A stretch of 64,000 nt of DNA. Origin: Brevibacillus panacihumi W25 (lineage in GTDB: Bacteria; Bacillota; Bacilli; Brevibacillales; Brevibacillaceae). The notes under the pieces are model-generated. The model was not told the DNA's origin. It was given only the letters and a program-made list of their open reading frames with translations, and did not search any database. This document shows, one piece after another, positions 33,774 to 42,558 of this stretch (within the stretch, counting starts at the first letter, position 1; each line of letters begins with the position of its first letter). Where the stretch lies: positions 124,001 to 188,000 of the forward strand of contig NZ_KI629782.1 in the NCBI RefSeq assembly GCF_000503775.1, read 5' to 3'. The position numbers and the translations under genes are program-made.

Positions 33774-35573
33774 TTATTGTTTTTCAATCAGCCCTTCGCC
33801 CAGCGCCTTCCACGGCATTAATTCGCCATCTAGAATCATCATTTGAACCTGATGCTGTTCCATGAAACCATGAAAACGTTGCAAAAGATTCTGATAGATG
33901 TTAGAGAGGTCGATGTTCTTGATTGGATGACCATTACGACTGACAGCAAAACATTTGCTGACATCCTTGAACAGGTATACATTACATCGCGAGCCCATAT
34001 ACTTCGGCTGCAAAACAACATGCTGCACTCCTTGATCTTTAAAGTACTGCAATGCCTTTTCCAAGGACTCGAGTTGATTTGCCGCTTCATCCTTATCTGC
34101 TGGTGGCATGGTCCCTGATATAAAATTGATCTGATTTTGCGTGTACGAGAGCAATGTTCGCTTTTGTTCGTCGTTCATCTCTTGAATCGATCTTATTTTA
34201 TCATCATCTTGAAAAAGAATGGGCAAATCTTCCTGAATCACACCGTGTGCTGAGGGATACGTATGGGTAAATAGCTTATGAGAGACTGTCGCAGACGTCA
34301 ATGCGTTGCCGTGTACGCATCCAGTATCGAGATGAATCTTGTTTTTGATTCGAAAAGATTGCTTGGCAGCGATATGACCAAACAAGTGATACGGATGATT
34401 TTTTACGGCCTCTGTTTTCAAAAAAGCTAATTGATCTTCATATGGCTCTGTGCGAATGATCCTGAAATTGCGTTGGTGTCGTACCGAATTGCTGTCCAGC
34501 TTTCCAATGTATTTATTCTTGCAAGGTGCGTGAGTGACATAAAAAGATGGCCCCGTAATGCCGTGACGTTTGTAAAATGGTTTGGACAAGCGGTACAAAT
34601 CAATAAACTTCTCTCTTAACGATTCATCAGCTGACAGAATCTGTATGGAATCAAAGTAAAGAAGCTCTTCATCGACTTCGTTGATTTCTCCATGAAGATA
34701 TTTATAGACAAAGTTCTCGTGATTCCCAGTAACAAAATAGAACCATTCACGGTTTTCATACAAAAACTCGATTGTCTCCTTGGTTTGCTTCCCTTTGTCA
34801 ATCCAGTCCCCAGCCAGGATGATCTTCGTTTGTTTTCCTTTTCCTTGAGCCATCAGCTTGTTTTCGTTCAATTCAAAACCATGTCGGACCAAAAGACCTT
34901 TTAACTCTTTCACACATTCATGAATATCACCGATGATCAAGTAGCTTTGGTCAGGCGGCAGAAGGGTTGATACATACTCATCCTTGTCGGATATGACGAC
35001 CGAATACACAGGATTTACCTCGAGTGTTGCCGGTGAGTAAAAATCCTTGCTGCGAATGCGGTGGATTCTTGCATATCTTTCGCCCGCAAGTGAACGGATG
35101 ACTTCTTTTTTCAAGCGATTGATATGCGAAGTGATCAGTTTTTTAGAACGCTCCGAAGCGTAATAATCTTCTCGATTACGGTAATCAAAGAGGATTACTT
35201 CCACTCTGTAGTTGTTCTCTCTCGCGATCTCACGTACCTTGGTGCGAAAATCTTCTGCCAATCCCGTAGTGTCCACCACAACAAACTCTGCATTGATAGG
35301 AAAGCTTGTTACCATTCTCAGCTTTTCAAACAGCAGATGAAATGCTTGCTCACTAGTCTCCAGCATGACTTGGTCGTATTTGTCATGTTCATGACCAAGC
35401 AGTTCTTGTCGGATGGCATCGGAGGACAGATATTGAACATTTGCCTTCATTTGAATATTTTCATCAGAAAATTGAAGCGCAGGAATCAGAACCTTTTTAG
35501 CGAAGGTTGTTTTTCCGCATTCGGTCGGCCCTACCATTAAAAAGACAGTATGAACATTCGTTTGTATCTCCAT
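33774..35573 (-). CDS. pnkp: Polynucleotide kinase-phosphatase Pnkp, interrupted in its ligase domain
   Basis: 599 residues before an in-frame TAA. Order: 5'-OH polynucleotide kinase with P-loop 'MVGPTECGKTTFAKK' (about 12-26); metallophosphatase about 215-430 with 'IIGDIHECVKEL', 'LAGDWIDKGKQTKE', 'VTGNHENFVYK', 'LFGHIAA' and 'LDTGCVHGNAL'; then the ligase (nucleotidyltransferase) domain with motif I lysine in 'LQPKYMGSRCNVYLF'. In known systems Pnkp heals broken RNA ends and works with Hen1. The stop falls after 'EGLIEKQ', between ligase motifs I and IV, so this product could keep kinase and phosphatase but not seal. ATG two bases after the hen1 stop. Confidence 0.9.
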   Translation of the reverse strand: MEIQTNVHTVFLMVGPTECGKTTFAKKVLIPALQFSDENIQMKANVQYLSSDAIRQELLGHEHDKYDQVMLETSEQAFHLLFEKLRMVTSFPINAEFVVVDTTGLAEDFRTKVREIARENNYRVEVILFDYRNREDYYASERSKKLITSHINRLKKEVIRSLAGERYARIHRIRSKDFYSPATLEVNPVYSVVISDKDEYVSTLLPPDQSYLIIGDIHECVKELKGLLVRHGFELNENKLMAQGKGKQTKIILAGDWIDKGKQTKETIEFLYENREWFYFVTGNHENFVYKYLHGEINEVDEELLYFDSIQILSADESLREKFIDLYRLSKPFYKRHGITGPSFYVTHAPCKNKYIGKLDSNSVRHQRNFRIIRTEPYEDQLAFLKTEAVKNHPYHLFGHIAAKQSFRIKNKIHLDTGCVHGNALTSATVSHKLFTHTYPSAHGVIQEDLPILFQDDDKIRSIQEMNDEQKRTLLSYTQNQINFISGTMPPADKDEAANQLESLEKALQYFKDQGVQHVVLQPKYMGSRCNVYLFKDVSKCFAVSRNGHPIKNIDLSNIYQNLLQRFHGFMEQHQVQMMILDGELMPWKALGEGLIEKQ

Positions 35574-35575
35574 GT

Positions 35576-36841
35576 TTACTCACCCCTCTTCTTGAGAATG
35601 GCACCTTGCGTAGTTTGTATGTCGTTGACGCAGTCCCCAATTCCAATAAACTCACAGTGCACTTGTATATCCGAAGTCACATCATTCAGCCATTGCCGAA
35701 ACGCTGCTTCCCCCATCTCCCATTTGTGATCATCATGACGATAGGTGTTTAGCGCATAAAAGCGATTAAAGTCTGCGTTGGGTGTCGTAATGACAAAATA
35801 TTCGAATCGAACCTCTTGGCATATCTGCCTAATCAGCTTTGCCGCTTCCTCCAGACTCATGTGTTCGATCACTTCGGTGAGAATGACATCTACCAGTTCA
35901 CCGTTATACTCCTTTAAAAACTGATCAATCGAGAGCATGGGTATTACGTTTTCCAGTTCTTTTTTCTCTGCTTTCCTCTTCACCGCTTGCACTACTTCCT
36001 CATTAATATCAATTGCGTAATAACTGGCTTCCAGCTTTCCAGCAAACGGGATCGCATAGAAGCCTTCCCCGCAGCCAACGTCCAGAATTGATTTATCAAA
36101 CGGAAGAATATTCTCGATAAAGGCCCTTCTTTGCTGCGCTGTACTTCCAAATTCGAAGCGAATGACTTCGCGTGTCGATTGTTCCAAGCTTCTTTTGTAT
36201 CTGTGATAGAGCTCCCTCGTCAGTAAGAAGTTCCTGGAGAAAAGGCTTCGGATATAGAAAGGCGCTTCCATCACTTGCAGGCTCTTGATGTATTTCTCCA
36301 AAAGACTGTCGGATATGTGAAAACGTTCATTTCCGATGATGGCCAAAAATACACAGAGCACACTAGTGACATGAAGCAGTTGATACAAACTCTTTTGTGT
36401 CTTTACTGTCAGAGAGTAGCTTTTATGCGCTAGTTGTTGGATTTCAAACGAAAAGTCATGCAAGTGATTCGAAAAGAACTGGATATAATGACTCCGCTCG
36501 ATATGGATCATGTTGATAAACAAAGAATGTTCGTACCCTTCCTCGTCTCGCTCATCTTGCGCACGAAGAGTCGCTGAAAAAAATTCATTTAAGGCATTCA
36601 AGGGAAACAAAGGTGTGTTATACCTTGATACATTTAAATATTCAAAGTTATCATCTTCTGACTGTTTATAAGAAACTTCATTCTCCGCATCCTTGAAATA
36701 GATGTTGAACGTATGATTGTCAGAATACCAGCCAAAAGCAGTTCCTTTCCTGATCGTTCGCAGAATCATTCCTGAGTCGGGATTCTTCTTGATCAGAAAT
36801 GAGAACTGAGGATTGGCAGATTGCAATTGAAGAATTGCCAT
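35576..36841 (-). CDS. hen1: RNA 3'-terminal 2'-O-methyltransferase Hen1
   Basis: 421 residues from the ATG at 36841 (GGAGGAG nine bases upstream). The N-terminal half is the bacterial-specific Hen1 domain that activates the Pnkp ligase; the C-terminal half is the methyltransferase with SAM motif 'ILDVGCGEGFYAIPFAG' (about 275-290) and the metal motif Glu-x-x-Glu-His in 'ILTEVIEHMSLEEA'. Hen1 methylates the 2'-OH of the 3' end during repair of cleaved tRNA, so that the repaired RNA resists a second cut. First gene of the hen1-pnkp-rtcB operon and divergent from the WYL genes. Confidence 0.92.
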   Translation of the reverse strand: MAILQLQSANPQFSFLIKKNPDSGMILRTIRKGTAFGWYSDNHTFNIYFKDAENEVSYKQSEDDNFEYLNVSRYNTPLFPLNALNEFFSATLRAQDERDEEGYEHSLFINMIHIERSHYIQFFSNHLHDFSFEIQQLAHKSYSLTVKTQKSLYQLLHVTSVLCVFLAIIGNERFHISDSLLEKYIKSLQVMEAPFYIRSLFSRNFLLTRELYHRYKRSLEQSTREVIRFEFGSTAQQRRAFIENILPFDKSILDVGCGEGFYAIPFAGKLEASYYAIDINEEVVQAVKRKAEKKELENVIPMLSIDQFLKEYNGELVDVILTEVIEHMSLEEAAKLIRQICQEVRFEYFVITTPNADFNRFYALNTYRHDDHKWEMGEAAFRQWLNDVTSDIQVHCEFIGIGDCVNDIQTTQGAILKKRGE

Positions 36842-36987
36842 GTTACCCATCTCCTCCACTACATATTGTGCAGCCGTGGTTTGTAACCCTATCATCACGC
36901 ATCACAGGTTTATCGAACATGGCAAAAGTATTACGACATTGGAGTATAATGAGAAAAAGACCATCGATATGGGAGCGGAGTAATTGA

Positions 36988-38313
36988 ATGGCAAAAGAAA
37001 GCTTTGACAAAGAAATCCAGTTCTTGCGCATGCTGCTGCTCACCAGCGGAGCTTTCAGCAGAAAACAGTTTGCAGAGCGCTTGGGGATTTCCGTACATAC
37101 GTTCGACAAAACAGCAAGACGTTTGAAAGACATACTCCTTTCGATTAAGAAAGAACAAGCCCAGCAAGACAACTTGGAGCTGAATCAGTTCACCAGGTTC
37201 AATTATTATGAAACATCAGAGCCGCTTCTCTTATTTTTATTCCGAGCCAAATCACTGAAAGAATCGGAAAGCTATCGTCTATCCGTGTTGCTCGCTGCAA
37301 TGCAGGAACAAGCCCTCTCAGCCACAGAACTGCTGGAGGTATGCAACAGACTTTTTCCCGCTGAAATCGTCTTGCCTGACGAAAAAACCATCCGTTCTGA
37401 TCTGAAGTATCTGGAGGAAGTAGCCGTCATAACTCGGGAGCCAGGTGGACGCCCTACTCGCTATCGACTACATAACGAAATGGTTACGCAGTTGACGGAA
37501 GAAGAATTACTGGACTTGTATGATTTTGTTGATGTCATGGCAAACACTCAGGTGCCTTCCGTACAGGGATACATGCTTCGGGATAATTTAAAAAAAGTGG
37601 TCAAGCAGACCCACCCTGCGCCTGTTTTTACGGAGAGATTTCTCTATAAATACCATTTTCATTCACGCATCTTGGATGAGGCGCATCTTTACACATTGTT
37701 CCAAGCCATCCACCAGAAGCGGAAAATCAGCTTTGACTACTTCACACCAAGATCAGGGACAAAATACGCAGCACAAAACACCAACCCTTTATTCGAAAAA
37801 AAATCTGCAGGAAGAAAAGAGCTTGTCCTACCGCTGAAAGTGATTTACGACCATCAATATGGCAGATGGTATTTACTTGCTCACAAACATGGCAAAGGAA
37901 TGGTGAAATATCGGCTGGAGGGAATCACCCAAATTACAGAGGAAGATGTCGTTTCGGTTGATGTATTTATGCAGCAACAGCAGCAGTTGGCAGAAAGCAT
38001 CCGTTATAGCTGGTTGATAGATACGGGGCGTCCTCTAAAAGTCAAAGTACGTTTTTTCAATCCTGACGGCTACCAGCCCAACTTTGTCAAAGAAAGAGTA
38101 TCTCTTCAAGGACAGTGGGGAGTCATCACGGAAGAGTCTGATGATTCCTTTATTTATGAAATCATGGTCAACGGCATAACGGAGATCAAGCCCTGGCTTC
38201 GCAGTTTTGGTTCGAGCTGCGAAGTTCTAGAGCCCGCTTTTCTGCGCAGGGACATGATCAAGGAATGGAAGGAGATTTTGTCCTATTATGAATCCGTTCG
38301 AGAAAATCTTTAA
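36988..38313 (+). CDS. WYL-domain transcriptional regulator
   Basis: 441 residues. HTH-like segment at about 20-50 ('SGAFSRKQFAERLGISVHTFDKTARRLKD') and another possible one near 125-160; the WYL domain follows at about 240-330 ('ISFDYFTPRSG' ... 'VLPLKVIYDHQYGRWYLLAHKHGKGMVKYRLEGI'), and a WCX-type C-terminal part. WYL proteins bind nucleic acid ends or nucleotides and are common regulators of defence and RNA- or DNA-repair loci. Good GGAG/CGGAG ribosome site. Divergent from hen1 with 146 bases between, so control of the repair operon is likely. Confidence 0.85.
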   Translation: MAKESFDKEIQFLRMLLLTSGAFSRKQFAERLGISVHTFDKTARRLKDILLSIKKEQAQQDNLELNQFTRFNYYETSEPLLLFLFRAKSLKESESYRLSVLLAAMQEQALSATELLEVCNRLFPAEIVLPDEKTIRSDLKYLEEVAVITREPGGRPTRYRLHNEMVTQLTEEELLDLYDFVDVMANTQVPSVQGYMLRDNLKKVVKQTHPAPVFTERFLYKYHFHSRILDEAHLYTLFQAIHQKRKISFDYFTPRSGTKYAAQNTNPLFEKKSAGRKELVLPLKVIYDHQYGRWYLLAHKHGKGMVKYRLEGITQITEEDVVSVDVFMQQQQQLAESIRYSWLIDTGRPLKVKVRFFNPDGYQPNFVKERVSLQGQWGVITEESDDSFIYEIMVNGITEIKPWLRSFGSSCEVLEPAFLRRDMIKEWKEILSYYESVRENL

Positions 38314-39112
38314 CTATCAAATTATCAGCAGATTGGAAGAATCGGGTACGATTGCCATCACATCTCATGAACGGACCTGGTTAAAAACCGTGCTGGCCCA
38401 TCCCGAAGCCAAGCATGCCTTTTCAGATGAGACGCTCACGAAATTAAACGGCATACTCGAGCAGGTGGAGCCCTACGACCTGACGGGCAGCTTCGTGGAG
38501 AAGGCCAAATCGCAAGAGAAACAAATCTATCACCCGCTCCTCCGCAAATTTCGAGGAATACTTGTACGAAAACAGGGAATGCACATTACTTATCAAAACA
38601 GAAATGGCAAAACACATCTTGAGCAACGCGGATTTCCCTACAAACTCGAATACTCCATGGTAAAACGCGAGTGGTATTTGCTATGGTACCATTTTCGCAT
38701 CAAATCCTTCATGTCGACGCGATTGCAGCATGTTTTTTCTGTGAGGGAACACCCTGTATCGAGCCAAGTAGCGGAAGAAACGATCGCAATCATTGAGGCA
38801 TCTCTCGAAATGAGAAAAGAACAGGCAGTCATCGAGGTACTCCCCGCCTACAACCAGGAACTGACACGAATCCTATACGCCTTTTCTTGCTTTGAAAAAG
38901 AGGTGGAGTATCTGGATCAGGCAGATACGTATCGAATCAAGCTTTTTTACCTGGAGGATGATCGGGAATACATCCTTTCCAAAATTCGCTTCCTCGGTAC
39001 TCGCATTCGTGTCATAAAGGGAAAGAAATTGCAGCTGCGGATGTACGAATCTGCCCAAAAGGCTCTAATGCGCTACGGAATATCAATGCACAGACCGGAG
39101 CAATCAGAATGA
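38288..39112 (+). CDS. WYL-domain protein without HTH
   Basis: 274 residues, overlapping the upstream WYL gene by 26 bases. The central segment 'FRGILVRKQGMHITYQNRNGKTHLEQRGFPYKLEYSMVKREWYLLWYHFRIKSFMSTRLQHVFSV' (about 80-155) is WYL-like with 'WYLLWY', and a WCX-like C-terminal region follows. No DNA-binding domain is visible at the N-terminus, so it may act as a partner or ligand sensor for the first WYL protein. AAGGAG lies 13 bases before the ATG. Tandem overlapping WYL genes next to RNA-repair genes are notable. Confidence 0.75.
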   Translation: MNPFEKIFNYQIISRLEESGTIAITSHERTWLKTVLAHPEAKHAFSDETLTKLNGILEQVEPYDLTGSFVEKAKSQEKQIYHPLLRKFRGILVRKQGMHITYQNRNGKTHLEQRGFPYKLEYSMVKREWYLLWYHFRIKSFMSTRLQHVFSVREHPVSSQVAEETIAIIEASLEMRKEQAVIEVLPAYNQELTRILYAFSCFEKEVEYLDQADTYRIKLFYLEDDREYILSKIRFLGTRIRVIKGKKLQLRMYESAQKALMRYGISMHRPEQSE

Positions 39113-39124
39113 CTTTAAAAAAAA

Positions 39125-39152
39125 CAAGCTAGCTGCCAGTCCAGCTAGCTTG
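39125..39152 (-). terminator. Terminator between the WYL genes and ubiD
   Basis: CAAGCTAGCTG pairs perfectly with CAGCTAGCTTG around a 6-base loop. A run of As precedes it on the plus strand, so it works for ubiD on the minus strand and perhaps both ways. Confidence 0.8.
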
Positions 39153-39160
39153 CATCGTAT

Positions 39161-40990
39161 TTACAACAATCCGCCAAGAACAGCGCCCTTCACAAAAAAT
39201 CGCTCGATTCTCTTCTCCACAGCGGGATCGGGAATAAGAGGAGGCGCGTGATGCGGCTTGATCCGTGCATCGATGATCACGTTGTCGCAGCCCCAGTGCT
39301 TGTAGGAATAATAGCTGTTGACCCCGTATATATCGTGTGATGGATTGCTTCTCGTAAAGGTGGCCCAGAGGAAGTTTTTAAGATCTGCACTCAAAAACGA
39401 GCTGTCATCGCACAAAATGATCAACGGACACGTATCGATGCCCCCCTTTTCCCCAAGCGCGCTACTGAGCTGTTCCATTTCCGTCTGCTCGATTTTGTAG
39501 TCGGTAAAGGATGGCCCTTGCAAGGCGACTACTCCAGGCATCACCAGCTGTGCATTGCCATAACCCCGGATTTCCTTCAATGCCTCAGGAACCTCTGTAC
39601 TCAGATCCCGCTTCTTGTCACCGCATGCTGCAAATACCACTTTGCTTCCAGTATTCAGCCCTGTACCCGAATAATCCAAGGTATCAATCGTCGTATTGGT
39701 CTGGAAGTGAATGTCCCGGTGCAGATCGATTCGCTCCAGAATATAGCTCAGAAATCCTACTTCATCATGCGTATCCAGCGGACGATCCTCCTCCGCCGCA
39801 ATAAACAGGTATTTTGCCAGACTAAGCTGTCCGGTTCCCAGAATGCGATTGGCAATCGTGAGAATTTCGGAAGGCTGTTTGACCGGTTGGTATGGCGTAT
39901 ACCGTTCGCTGCCGATGGCAAACAGCAGCGGATGAACGCCAGCCGCGTCGACTGCATGCACTTCCTTCACGCCTGGGATCTCCTGCTTCACCGCATCGCC
40001 TGTCAATTCATGAATCAATTGACCGAAGGAAGTGTCCTCCTGAGGCGGACGGCCTACGACGGTAAACGGCCAGATGGCATTTGGCTTCGCATACACCTTA
40101 TGGACCCGCATAACGGGAAATGGATGCGTCAGGCTGTAGTACCCCAGATGGTCGCCGAAAGGCCCTTCCGGTTTGGTCTCGTTCGGATAAATTTCTCCCG
40201 TAATTACGAAATCAGCGTCATTGCTGATGCAATAGCCGTCGATATAGCTGTATTGAAAACGTCGTCCCGCAAGCAAGCCGGCAAAGGTCAGCTCGCTCAT
40301 GCCCTCTGGCAGAGGCATAACAGCCGATATGGTGTGGGAAGGCGGCCCCCCCACAAAGCAGCTAACCTTGAGCGGCTTGCCCAGTTTGTTTGCCTTGGCC
40401 TGGTGGATGCCAATGCCACGGTGAATCTGGTAATGCAATCCGACCTCTCGATTCACCTCGTACTCGTTTCCGGTCAATTGGACGCGATACATCCCCAGAT
40501 TGGAATTCATGATCCCTGGCTTCTCTGGATCCTCACTGTAGATTTGCGGCAAGGTGACAAAAGCACCGCCGTCCATCGGCCAGCTTTGGATCAGCGGCAG
40601 ATCTGTGATCTTGATCTCTTGAGCAGTGACGGGCTCGCTCGATGTTTTTTGCATTGGCAGGGCTTTCCATGCTGCTAGGCCACTGCCCACATGCTTGAAT
40701 GGATTTTTTAAGGCTTTCATGGGATCGTTGCGAAGAGCGATGATGTTCTCCGCGGCTTGCCACGTATCGCGAAAGATGAAACGGCTGCGCTCGATCGTGC
40801 CGAAAAGATTCGATACTGCGCGGAATTTCGAGCCTTTTACATTTTCAAACAACAGCGCAGGCCCCTGCGCTTCATATACTTTCAAATGAATAGCCGCCAT
40901 TTCAAGATACGGGTCTACTTCTTCTTTTATGCGAACTAAATGCCCATTTTTTTCCAAATCAATAATGCACTCTTCCAAATTGCTGTACAT
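39161..40990 (-). CDS. UbiD family decarboxylase, long form
   Basis: 609 residues from the ATG at 40990 (GGAG ten bases upstream). UbiD enzymes carry out reversible (de)carboxylation of aromatic or unsaturated acids with prenylated FMN made by UbiX. Family landmarks: 'EAQGPALLFENVKGSKFRAVSNLFG', 'YRVQLTGNEYEVNREVGLHYQIHRGIGIHQAKA', 'GEIYPNETKPEGPFGDHLGYYSLTHPFPVMRVHKVYAKPNAIWPFTVVGRPPQED' (with the catalytic Glu region). About 610 residues is longer than the 470-490 of phenolic acid decarboxylases and fits the group often labelled menaquinone-biosynthesis decarboxylases. No ubiX is in the window. Confidence 0.9.
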   Translation of the reverse strand: MYSNLEECIIDLEKNGHLVRIKEEVDPYLEMAAIHLKVYEAQGPALLFENVKGSKFRAVSNLFGTIERSRFIFRDTWQAAENIIALRNDPMKALKNPFKHVGSGLAAWKALPMQKTSSEPVTAQEIKITDLPLIQSWPMDGGAFVTLPQIYSEDPEKPGIMNSNLGMYRVQLTGNEYEVNREVGLHYQIHRGIGIHQAKANKLGKPLKVSCFVGGPPSHTISAVMPLPEGMSELTFAGLLAGRRFQYSYIDGYCISNDADFVITGEIYPNETKPEGPFGDHLGYYSLTHPFPVMRVHKVYAKPNAIWPFTVVGRPPQEDTSFGQLIHELTGDAVKQEIPGVKEVHAVDAAGVHPLLFAIGSERYTPYQPVKQPSEILTIANRILGTGQLSLAKYLFIAAEEDRPLDTHDEVGFLSYILERIDLHRDIHFQTNTTIDTLDYSGTGLNTGSKVVFAACGDKKRDLSTEVPEALKEIRGYGNAQLVMPGVVALQGPSFTDYKIEQTEMEQLSSALGEKGGIDTCPLIILCDDSSFLSADLKNFLWATFTRSNPSHDIYGVNSYYSYKHWGCDNVIIDARIKPHHAPPLIPDPAVEKRIERFFVKGAVLGGLL

Positions 40991-41121
40991 GATCAAGTGG
41001 CTCCAATCTCTAGAGTCTACATTCTGTCTTCCTATTCTACCAAGAATTTATTGACTTTCCCACTAAACCGCCTCCCCTTCGATTCTCAAAAACCAATTCA
41101 AATGGGTGGCAAAAATATAGT

Positions 41122-41805
41122 TCATTTTCGTTTCATTGCACGTATCCTTTTTTTCGTATCCGCATCCACCCGATGAGACTCCGTGATTTTTTGCAGGGTT
41201 TTGTTGTAGGTAAAATCATCGAGGGAGCATTGCTGCAGGTATGCCAGTGTGGCATGCGCGTCCTTGACATAGCAGACCGACAATGCCCACGCAACGGCCA
41301 TTTTGACATAGTAACCTTCATGCTTGATCATATCCAGCTTCTCGAATACGCGCTGGATATAAACAGGGTCGACATAGAAGTTAAGGAGCATGACAACGCC
41401 AAAACGAAGCTCGTATTCTTTGTTTGATTGGAGATATGGCTGTAGAAAGTCCCACACGCGTTCCTGATTGGATTTTGTGAAGGTCAGTCCGACGCAAAAG
41501 CTGTCGCATACAGACCAGTTGTCGATCTTGGGCACAAAGTCAGATACGTAGAGAAGCTTTTCCTCCAGGTCACAACGGACACAGCCAATGACCATCCCCT
41601 GCAGCATGATTTCTTCAAAATAGTCGTTTTCCGCTTGCTTCAGGTATGTACGCCAGTCCCCTTTTGCGATGGTTTTTGCCATTTTGCGCAGCAAGGGCAA
41701 TCGCACGCCCAGCACATTATCGATTGTCGGGAGCAACGAGGAGGCAAATCGCTGGTAGTTTTCCTCCGCCAATTCCAAGAGCTGCTCTTTTACCGTCTTG
41801 TCCAC
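41122..41805 (-). CDS. DNA alkylation repair protein (AlkD-like, HEAT-repeat)
   Basis: 227 residues from the GTG at 41805 (GAGAGGA upstream). An ATG at 41832 is possible but overlaps the alkA stop and has a poorly spaced ribosome site. Alpha-helical HEAT-like DNA glycosylase that removes bulky or positively charged alkylated bases without base flipping. Motifs: 'NVLGVRLPLLRKMAKTIAKGDW', 'MVIGCVRCDLEEKLLYVSDFVPKIDNWSVCDSFC' with the catalytic Asp in WxxxDSF, and 'VKMAVAWALSVCYVKD'. Sits directly downstream of an AlkA-type glycosylase gene, giving a two-enzyme alkylation repair unit. Confidence 0.88.
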   Translation of the reverse strand: MDKTVKEQLLELAEENYQRFASSLLPTIDNVLGVRLPLLRKMAKTIAKGDWRTYLKQAENDYFEEIMLQGMVIGCVRCDLEEKLLYVSDFVPKIDNWSVCDSFCVGLTFTKSNQERVWDFLQPYLQSNKEYELRFGVVMLLNFYVDPVYIQRVFEKLDMIKHEGYYVKMAVAWALSVCYVKDAHATLAYLQQCSLDDFTYNKTLQKITESHRVDADTKKRIRAMKRK

Positions 41806-41834
41806 TTCATCATTCCTCTCTCGGTTTGACATCC

Positions 41835-42458
41835 TCACGCAAATGAGATTTCCCACAGGTAGATGGAAGCAATTGAGCCAAGTGGTGAATAGCGGTGACG
41901 GTACTTTTCAAATTGCTCCTTCGTAATCGAATCGAGACCGTACAGCTTCATCATCCCGCGTCGAATCGCGATATCTCCCCAGCTGACAACGTCTCTGCGC
42001 TCCAGGCAATTGATCAGCAGCATTTCTGCCGTCCATGTTCCCACGCCGTGCAATTGAGTCAGTTTTTGAATCACTTCCCGATCGGATAAATCCCTGACTT
42101 CTTCCAGCAGAAAAGCTCCTTCCGCAATGCTCGAAGAAATCGCATGAATGCAGTTCGCCTTTTTCATCGTCAACCCGCATGCTTGTATTTCATCTATTGT
42201 CTGCCTCGCCAGGTTGTGCGCCGAGATTTCGCCAAGACGATTCTGCATTCGTTCCCATACTGTCGCAGCTGCTTTTGCTGAAATGAGTTGACCGACGATG
42301 GCATGGATGAGTGCAGCGAACAAATCAGGGATGATCACACGCTCGATTTTTCCCAAGCGTGCCATGGCGGACCCAAGCTGGGGATCGGCTTTTGTGAGGT
42401 AATCCACCTCATCTTGGGTGAACTCAAAAAACTTGGTCCGAACAGGTCCCACTTTCAC
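41835..42458 (-). CDS. alkA: DNA-3-methyladenine glycosylase II (AlkA family)
   Basis: 207 residues, the short form without the N-terminal AlkA domain. HhH-GPD fold: 'IHAIVGQLISAKAAATVWERM', hairpin 'LTQLHGVGTWTAEMLLINCLERRD' and the catalytic Asp in 'VVSWGDIAIRRGMMKLYG'. Excises alkylated purines. The start is GTG at 42458 or 42452; GGAGG is three and nine bases upstream respectively, so 42452 has better spacing. First gene of the alkA-alkD pair. Confidence 0.88.
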   Translation of the reverse strand: MKVGPVRTKFFEFTQDEVDYLTKADPQLGSAMARLGKIERVIIPDLFAALIHAIVGQLISAKAAATVWERMQNRLGEISAHNLARQTIDEIQACGLTMKKANCIHAISSSIAEGAFLLEEVRDLSDREVIQKLTQLHGVGTWTAEMLLINCLERRDVVSWGDIAIRRGMMKLYGLDSITKEQFEKYRHRYSPLGSIASIYLWEISFA

Positions 42459-42558
42459 AAGCCTCCTGATCTCTTCATGTCTTTGCTGTTTCCACTATAT
42501 CGCAAGTAAGAGGAATGACGAAGAGATTGTGCAATAAAACAGCAAGATATTGAATATG

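Noticed and set aside
36920-36935. Possible sigma-54 promoter (TGGCA) between hen1 and the WYL gene, by analogy with RtcR-controlled rtcBA
   Set aside because: The -12 element reads AC instead of GC at the required distance, and no RtcR-like activator is in the window.
39518-40678. A 386-codon plus-strand frame opposite ubiD
   Set aside because: It is fully antisense to a well-conserved UbiD gene, has no ribosome site and its translation is low-complexity and unlike any family.
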